DNA of 9,147 bases, taken from positions 1 to 9,147 of the forward strand of contig JBASWL010000033.1 of NCBI GenBank assembly GCA_049276455.1, in the 5' to 3' direction. Positions 5,920-9,147 of this stretch are shown here, piece by piece (position 1 is the first letter of the stretch; every line of letters begins with the position of its first letter). A program made the translations under genes and the position numbers. The notes beneath the pieces are model-generated. The model had not been told where the DNA came from. It worked only from the letters and a program-made list of their open reading frames with translations, and did not search any database. The DNA comes from Georgfuchsia sp049276455 (GTDB taxonomy: Bacteria > Pseudomonadota > Gammaproteobacteria > Burkholderiales > Rhodocyclaceae).

Positions 5920-6627
5920 ATGACGACGCCCGCCCGCCGTCATTTCCAACGCGTCACCGCCGCGCAGCGCACGGCGGTGGATGTGCCCGAGCAGCACATC
6001 AACGCCAACGCCTACGAGCTGATGCTGGTCAAGTTGGCGCAGGACAAGCGCAGTCTCAAGGACATCCAGTCGATCGAGAAAAAGGCCGAGTTCAAGCGCC
6101 AGATCCTGCCCGACTACGATGCCTGGGTATCCGGTGCGCTGGCCAACGCTGCCGGCGTGCAGGACGACGTGCTCACCACCGTCATGGTGTGGCACATCGA
6201 CGCCGGTCTTCTGCAGAAGGCGGTCGACATCGCGCGCTACGTCATTCGTCACAAGCTGGTGCTGCCCGACCAGTACAAGCGCAGCGCCGGCTGCCTGCTG
6301 GCTGAAGAGTTCGCCGACATGTCACTCAAGGCCATCGCCGCCACGCCGCCAAACGCGGACGACGCCGAGCGCCTCGCCGTGCTGTTGCTCGACATCGCCG
6401 ACCTGACGGCCGAGCAGGACATGCCGGACGAAGTGCGCGCCAAGCTCTATAAGGCCATCGGCTATGCCCAGCGCTGCGCCGGAGATCTGGCGCTTGCCGT
6501 GGCCAGTCTGCAGCGCGCCTTCGAACTGCACGACAAGGTCGGCGTCAAGCGCGACATCGAGCTGCTCGAACGCGACATCAAGAACTCTGCCGCTGGCGCC
6601 GGGAATCCTCCCGGTGCTGCCGGCTGA
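5920..6627 (+). CDS. M: Terminase small/endonuclease subunit, P2 gpM family
   Basis: The 235-residue product (P2 gpM is about 247) partners gpP in recognising and cutting cos during packaging. Family features are the N-terminal TPARRHFQRVTAAQ (3-16), ANAYELMLVKLAQDKRSLKDIQS, KKAEFKRQILPDYDAWVSGAL, and a mostly helical C-terminal half with TPR-like spacing ending in AFELHDKVGVKRDIELLERD. The frame is open upstream into the capsid gene, but ATG 5920 matches the family start. No Shine-Dalgarno is seen, so translation is probably coupled to N, whose stop is five bases upstream. The historical 'endonuclease' label is uncertain because the RNase H-like acidic motifs of the pair are in gpP. Confidence 0.93.
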   Translation: MTTPARRHFQRVTAAQRTAVDVPEQHINANAYELMLVKLAQDKRSLKDIQSIEKKAEFKRQILPDYDAWVSGALANAAGVQDDVLTTVMVWHIDAGLLQKAVDIARYVIRHKLVLPDQYKRSAGCLLAEEFADMSLKAIAATPPNADDAERLAVLLLDIADLTAEQDMPDEVRAKLYKAIGYAQRCAGDLALAVASLQRAFELHDKVGVKRDIELLERDIKNSAAGAGNPPGAAG

Positions 6628-6653
6628 CACCGGGCGGACCCCGCACCGGGCGG
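6628..6653 (+). repeat. Direct repeat CACCGGGCGG
   Basis: The 10-mer CACCGGGCGG occurs at 6628-6637 and again at 6644-6653, immediately after the stop codon of M. The intervening six bases are ACCCCG. It may be a small duplication from slippage. No function is evident. Confidence 0.6.
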
Positions 6654-6654
6654 C

Positions 6655-6695
6655 TCGATGGCGATCCTGCTCTCTCCTGCAGGGGTAGCCATCGA
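6655..6695 (+). repeat. Hairpin in the M-L gap
   Basis: TCGATGGC (6655-6662) and GCCATCGA (6688-6695) are perfectly complementary eight-base arms around 25 bases. The loop contains the palindrome CCTGCAGG. No T-tract follows, so it is unlikely to be an intrinsic terminator. It lies in the only sizeable gap of the rightward head gene unit (106 bases, 6628-6733) and upstream of a gene without a well-placed Shine-Dalgarno, so a role in mRNA processing or stability is possible but unproven. Confidence 0.5.
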
Positions 6696-6733
6696 CCACC
6701 GCCCACAACGAGGCATGTGATCGGCATCAATTC

Positions 6734-7201
6734 ATGGCATTCGTCATCAACTCGCCAGCAGTCACACCGGAAGAAGCCGAGATCGCAAACGGCGACTTCT
6801 GGCCAGCCATCGATCCGGTGCAGATGCGCGCCGATCATCGCATCGACCAGAGCATCACGTCGGAACGCCTGCGCGCCGCGCTGATCGAGGCCATCGCCTC
6901 GGTGAACGGCGAGCTCGCGACATGGACCGCAACCAAGATCGCCACCGGCGCCACCACTATCGACGACGTCGAGGCCGAAATGATCGACGACACATCGATC
7001 CTCGTCCATCGCTACTTCCGCGCCGTCGGCTGCACGGCCAAGGCCGACGTCACCGAACGCATGCGCGACTATGACACCACGCACGAAGGCCAGCGCCAGG
7101 CCGATGCGCTGAACCCCGTCATCGACGAGCTGCGCCGCGACGCACGCTGGGCCATCAGCGCCATCCTTGGCCTCAGCCGCAGCACGATCGAACTGATATG
7201 A
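6734..7201 (+). CDS. L: Head completion/stabilisation protein, P2 gpL family
   Basis: The 155-residue product (P2 gpL is about 169) acts after DNA packaging to stabilise the filled head and prepare tail joining. The family pattern is seen in FWPAIDPVQMRADHRID (22-38), TSERLRAALIEAIASVNGEL (42-61), VHRYFRAVGCTAKADVTERMRDYDTT (91-116), and the C-terminal WAISAILGLSRSTIELI. The start codon is the only ATG in frame near the expected N-terminus. No Shine-Dalgarno is at normal spacing; the nearest GAGG (6710-6713) is 20 bases away and is followed by an ATG-TGA start-stop pair at 6715-6720. Its stop overlaps the next small ORF as ATGA. Confidence 0.93.
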   Translation: MAFVINSPAVTPEEAEIANGDFWPAIDPVQMRADHRIDQSITSERLRAALIEAIASVNGELATWTATKIATGATTIDDVEAEMIDDTSILVHRYFRAVGCTAKADVTERMRDYDTTHEGQRQADALNPVIDELRRDARWAISAILGLSRSTIELI

Positions 7202-7281
7202 GCGAGACGCCGAGCCGCCTCAAGTCGAGCGTATGCCCCCCTGGGGGGCGCGCGGTTTTGTTTTTGCGCGGGGGCACATGA
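7198..7281 (+). CDS. 27-codon ORF linking L and X
   Basis: ATG at 7198 overlaps the stop of L (ATGA), the frame runs 27 codons, and its TGA (7279-7281) overlaps the start of X, again as ATGA. The product would begin MSETPSRLKSS, contain CPPGGRAV and end LFLRGGT. It resembles no family I recognise and has no clear membrane segment. It may not be a protein with a function. Since neither it nor X has a strong upstream Shine-Dalgarno, ribosomes could pass from L to X by termination-reinitiation through it. The segment also contains a strong GC hairpin and T-rich stretch, which suggests an inserted repeat that happened to stay open. Real translation is unproven. Confidence 0.4.
   Translation: MSETPSRLKSSVCPPGGRAVLFLRGGT
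7235..7275 (+). repeat. GC-rich hairpin plus T-rich stretch between L and X
   Basis: GCCCCCCTGGGGGGC (7235-7249) is a perfect inverted repeat around one base. It is followed by GCGCGG (7250-7255, with overlap into the hairpin side), the T-rich TTTTGTTTTT (7256-7265), then GCGCGGGGGC (7266-7275). The bases flanking the T-rich stretch (CGCGC and GCGCG) can also pair. The layout resembles an intrinsic terminator on the plus strand or a dispersed GC-rich repeat. A full terminator here would cut the late transcript before X and the lysis genes, so attenuation or anti-termination, or no termination at all, must be considered. Confidence 0.45.
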
Positions 7282-7481
7282 TAGTGACATCACACCAGGG
7301 AGACACGGTCGACCTGATCTGCCAGCGCCACCTGCGCCGCACCGACATCGTGGTCGACGTGCTGGAGGCCAACCCGGGCCTCGCCGCATTCGGCCCAATA
7401 TTGCCGATGGGTACGCCCGTCACGTTGCCGGACGCCGCGCCGCCGGCCGCATCCACCGAACTCATTCAACTCTGGGACTAA
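7278..7481 (+). CDS. X: Tail protein X, P2 gpX family
   Basis: The product is 67 residues, the same length as P2 gpX, a small LysM-like protein needed for tail assembly. The pattern HQGDTVDLICQRHLRRTDIVVDVLEANPGLAAFGPILPMGT is characteristic, written here in parts: GDTVDLIC (8-15), EANPGLAAFG (32-41), LPMGTPVTLPD (44-54), and a C-terminal LIQLWD. The frame is open back to 7233 with another ATG, but only the start at 7278 matches the family and overlaps the preceding small ORF as ATGA. A G-rich run (7270-7274) is only three bases from ATG, so coupling is the more likely way it is translated. The stop is four bases before the first holin gene. Confidence 0.92.
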   Translation: MIVTSHQGDTVDLICQRHLRRTDIVVDVLEANPGLAAFGPILPMGTPVTLPDAAPPAASTELIQLWD

Positions 7482-7485
7482 CCAC

Positions 7486-7851
7486 ATGAGCGACCCCGCC
7501 GCGGCTCTACCTGCCACCCTCGTTGCCACCATCGCCGCGCTGTCGGTGATCCCCGGCATCAATGCCGTCGTCGTGCTCGGCGCCTTCGCCGGCAGCGTCG
7601 TCTTCGTGCTTGGCGCCGACGATATCGGCACCGCCAAGAAACTCGCGTACCTCGTCGTCGCCTTCATCGGCGGCCTGCTCGGCGCCAAGTTTTTCACGAC
7701 AATCATGTCCGCCCTCGTCTTCAACCAGATCGCCATCGACCAAGGAGTCGGCGCGCTGGTGGCGGGCACTCTCATCGTCAAGACCCTGCGCTGGCTGCTC
7801 AATCAGGACATCGGAAAAATTGTCGGCCTGCTGCGGGGGACACGGCCATGA
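7486..7851 (+). CDS. Putative holin (first membrane protein of lysis cassette)
   Basis: The 121-residue product is strongly hydrophobic with about three membrane segments (roughly 22-42, 52-78 and 84-104), and a basic C-terminal end (RGTRP). It follows X directly, where P2 has its holin gene Y. It resembles small putative holins of P2-like phages from betaproteobacteria, but is not clearly P2 gpY. Holins form holes in the inner membrane at a set time and release the endolysin to the cell wall. GGGA lies about eight bases before ATG. Its stop overlaps the next gene as ATGA. Holin function is inferred from topology and neighbours. Confidence 0.75.
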   Translation: MSDPAAALPATLVATIAALSVIPGINAVVVLGAFAGSVVFVLGADDIGTAKKLAYLVVAFIGGLLGAKFFTTIMSALVFNQIAIDQGVGALVAGTLIVKTLRWLLNQDIGKIVGLLRGTRP

Positions 7852-8174
7852 TCCTGCTCGCGCTCAAACTGCTCATCTGCACCGCCATCGTGCTGCGCGT
7901 GTTGCTGTATCGAAAGGGAGAATCAACGCATCGGCCGCTTGCCGCCGGCATCGCCTACCTGCTCATCATCGCCGCCGCGAGCGAAGTCATCGATGCCGCC
8001 TATTTCCTTTACGCCCGCGGCGGCGGCGCCACCCTGGCCGAGGTCTTTATGCTGGCGCTGCTGCTCTGCGCCCTGATCGCCAGCCGCGGCAACGTGCTCG
8101 GCCTGTTCTGGAGCGGGGACGAAGGGCGGCTCTATTCCTGGATCAAGAATATCGGGAGCCGTCATGCAAAATGA
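7848..8174 (+). CDS. Putative 3-TM holin or antiholin
   Basis: The 108-residue product has three probable membrane segments (about 2-20, 31-53 and 62-79) and a charged C-terminal tail (about 90-108). It resembles the putative 3TM 'phage holin 3' family. It overlaps the upstream holin gene by ATGA and the downstream endolysin gene by 11 bases, so all three are co-translated from one message. Two unlike small membrane proteins in a row suggest a holin with an antiholin or a two-component holin. Which one makes the hole cannot be told from sequence. Confidence 0.7.
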   Translation: MILLALKLLICTAIVLRVLLYRKGESTHRPLAAGIAYLLIIAAASEVIDAAYFLYARGGGATLAEVFMLALLLCALIASRGNVLGLFWSGDEGRLYSWIKNIGSRHAK

Positions 8175-8769
8175 ATCCGCATGGCAGCGAGCGCTGCAAG
8201 CCGCCGCCGAGCAGCTCGGCGTCGCGGTGGCCAGCATCATGGCCATCGACGAAGTCGAGAGCCGCGGCGCGGGCTTCCTCGCCGACGGCCGCCCGGTGAT
8301 CCTGTTCGAACGGCACATCATGTACCGGCGCCTGAAAAAAGCCGGGCGCAATGCCGACGACATCGCCCGCCGTTACCCGGCCCTGGTCAATGCCACGCCC
8401 GGCGGCTACAAGGGCGGCGCGCAGGAATGGTACCGGCTCACGCTGGCGCGTCAGATCGATGCCGACATCGCCGACGAATCGGCGAGCTGGGGCCGCTATC
8501 AGATCATGGGCTTCCACTGGCAGGCCTGCGGTTTTACCAGCATCGCCGACTTTGTCGCCTTCATGGACGAATCAGAAGCGCGCCAGCTCGATGCCTTCGT
8601 CGCCTTCGTCAAGGCCGACCCGGCGCTGAACAAGGCGCTCAAGGCCGGCAAATGGGCCGAGGTGGCCAAGCGCTACAACGGTCCCGACTACAAGAAAAAC
8701 GACTACGACACCAAGTTGGCCGCTGCCTACGAACGCCATGCCGTGCCGCCGGCCAGCGAGGTCGCCTGA
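8164..8769 (+). CDS. Endolysin, N-acetylmuramidase
   Basis: The 201-residue product belongs to the N-acetylmuramidase family (formerly DUF3380) and cleaves the bond between N-acetylmuramic acid and N-acetylglucosamine in peptidoglycan. Recognisable parts are AIDEVESRGAGFL (27-39) with acids E30 and E32, RPVILFERHIMYRRL (43-57), ESASWGRYQIMGFHW (105-119), and the C-terminal WAEVAKRYNGPDYKKNDYDTKLAAAY (164-189). The exact catalytic acid is not assigned here. No signal peptide, membrane anchor or separate wall-binding domain is present, so it should wait in the cytoplasm for a holin. GGGAG five bases upstream supports the start, which lies inside the holin-like gene. The last base of its TGA stop is the first of the next ATG. 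Confidence 0.92.
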   Translation: MQNESAWQRALQAAAEQLGVAVASIMAIDEVESRGAGFLADGRPVILFERHIMYRRLKKAGRNADDIARRYPALVNATPGGYKGGAQEWYRLTLARQIDADIADESASWGRYQIMGFHWQACGFTSIADFVAFMDESEARQLDAFVAFVKADPALNKALKAGKWAEVAKRYNGPDYKKNDYDTKLAAAYERHAVPPASEVA

Positions 8770-9147
8770 TGTTCGCGCAGATCGTTCCCGGCCGCTTGCT
8801 GCTGGTGATCGCACTGGTCGCTGCCGCGCTCGCCACCGGCTTCATCAAGGGCGCGCTATGGCAGGCCGACAAGGCCGACGACTTCAAGGCCGACGTGAAG
8901 GCCGCCGGCATCGCGCAGACCGCGCGCAGCAAGGCTATCGGCGCAAAACACCAAACCATCACTACGGAGACCGACCATGCGCATGCTGCTGGTATTGATT
9001 TTATTCGCGACGATTACCGGCTGCGCTTCGACCATGCCGGTGGCCGCCCCCTGTCCTTCTTTCCCCCCGATCCCGCCGAGCCTGGACCAGGATCCGCCGA
9101 CGCTGGACCTGCTGCCGCCGCGCCTGCGCCACGGCTCGGCGGCGATG
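8769..9147 (+). CDS. Rz-like inner-membrane spanin subunit (partial at window end)
   Basis: The frame starts with TGATG overlap on the endolysin stop and GAGG seven bases upstream (8758-8761). It stays open for 126 codons to the window edge. The N-terminus carries one membrane segment (about 9-28, GRLLLVIALVAAALATGF). This is followed by a charged, helical periplasmic region (ADKADDFKADVKAAG), the order expected of an i-spanin. From about residue 70 on it overlaps the embedded lipoprotein frame, and there it becomes proline/alanine-rich (FFPPDPAEPGPGSADAG), a composition imposed by the shared DNA. Spanins join inner and outer membranes to finish lysis. The Rz name is by role and position, not close identity. 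Its stop lies outside the window. Confidence 0.8.
   Translation, partial: MFAQIVPGRLLLVIALVAAALATGFIKGALWQADKADDFKADVKAAGIAQTARSKAIGAKHQTITTETDHAHAAGIDFIRDDYRLRFDHAGGRPLSFFPPDPAEPGPGSADAGPAAAAPAPRLGGD
8977..9147 (+). CDS. Rz1-like outer-membrane spanin lipoprotein, embedded in Rz frame (partial)
   Basis: In the +1 frame inside the Rz-like gene, ATG 8977 opens a frame of 57 codons that reaches the window edge. The protein begins MRMLLVLILFATITGCAS, a signal sequence with lipobox ITGC and lipid-carrying Cys16. The rest is short and proline-rich (PCPSFPPIPPSLD, DPPTL, LLPPRL), as in Rz1 proteins. GGAG (8966-8969) is seven bases before ATG, a well-placed ribosome binding site. Together these make an embedded o-spanin convincing although it is open on the right. 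It should be exported, lipidated and sorted to the outer membrane, where it meets the Rz-like partner. Confidence 0.85.
   Translation, partial: MRMLLVLILFATITGCASTMPVAAPCPSFPPIPPSLDQDPPTLDLLPPRLRHGSAAM

Noticed and set aside
7233..7277. Upstream ATG for tail protein X
   Set aside because: It would add 15 residues (MPPWGARGFVFARGH) absent from the 67-residue family; the start at 7278 gives exactly 67.
8738..8998. 86-codon plus-strand frame over the start of the spanin gene
   Set aside because: It is in a different frame from the membrane-anchored Rz-like protein, is arginine-rich, and has no ribosome binding site or recognisable domain.
1..9147. CRISPR array, tRNA gene, insertion sequence or integrase
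   Set aside because: No regularly spaced repeats, no tRNA-like cloverleaf with CCA region, and no transposase or recombinase motifs were seen in the window.

Overview
The window is the left structural (head) and lysis part of a P2-type phage, most likely an integrated prophage or phage genome from a GC-rich proteobacterium. High GC, GC-rich third codon positions and the protein types suggest a betaproteobacterium such as a Rhodocyclales or Burkholderiales member, but the taxonomy is inference. The backbone follows phage P2: a leftward P-Q pair (terminase ATPase, portal) diverges from a rightward O-N-M-L-X series (scaffold/protease, major capsid, terminase small subunit, head completion, tail X), which runs into a lysis cassette.

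Layout. Positions 1-169 hold no gene but are rich in inverted repeats. A D12-class DNA adenine methyltransferase (170-940, minus) lies beyond the portal gene, where P2 has its cos end and where accessory 'moron' genes commonly sit. It appears to have its own promoter-like element and a perfect palindrome across its start codon. A 132-base gap (941-1072) with GC-rich hairpins separates it from the portal gene Q (1073-2095, minus). Q overlaps P (2092-3879, minus) by ATGA. The 142-base divergent region (3880-4021) carries a GTTGT/ACAAC dyad that resembles an Ogr/Delta-type late activator site. From 4022 rightward come O, N, M and L, then an unusual 80-base segment encoding a 27-codon ORF joined to L and X by ATGA overlaps at both ends, and then X.

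The lysis cassette is tightly packed: two different small multi-membrane proteins (holin and likely second holin or antiholin), an N-acetylmuramidase endolysin without a signal peptide, and an Rz-like inner-membrane spanin with an Rz1-like lipoprotein embedded in the +1 frame. Both spanin frames are still open at the right edge.

How it works together: portal Q, terminase P/M, scaffold-protease O and capsid N build and fill the procapsid. L completes the head and X belongs to the tail. The holins, endolysin and spanins open the inner membrane, cell wall and outer membrane in turn. The methyltransferase probably modifies adenines in phage DNA. Most of this is a normal P2-like module. The parts worth a second look are the small ORF/GC-rich insert between L and X, the methyltransferase control region, the late-promoter dyad and scaffold leader hairpin, and the double-holin plus embedded-spanin arrangement.
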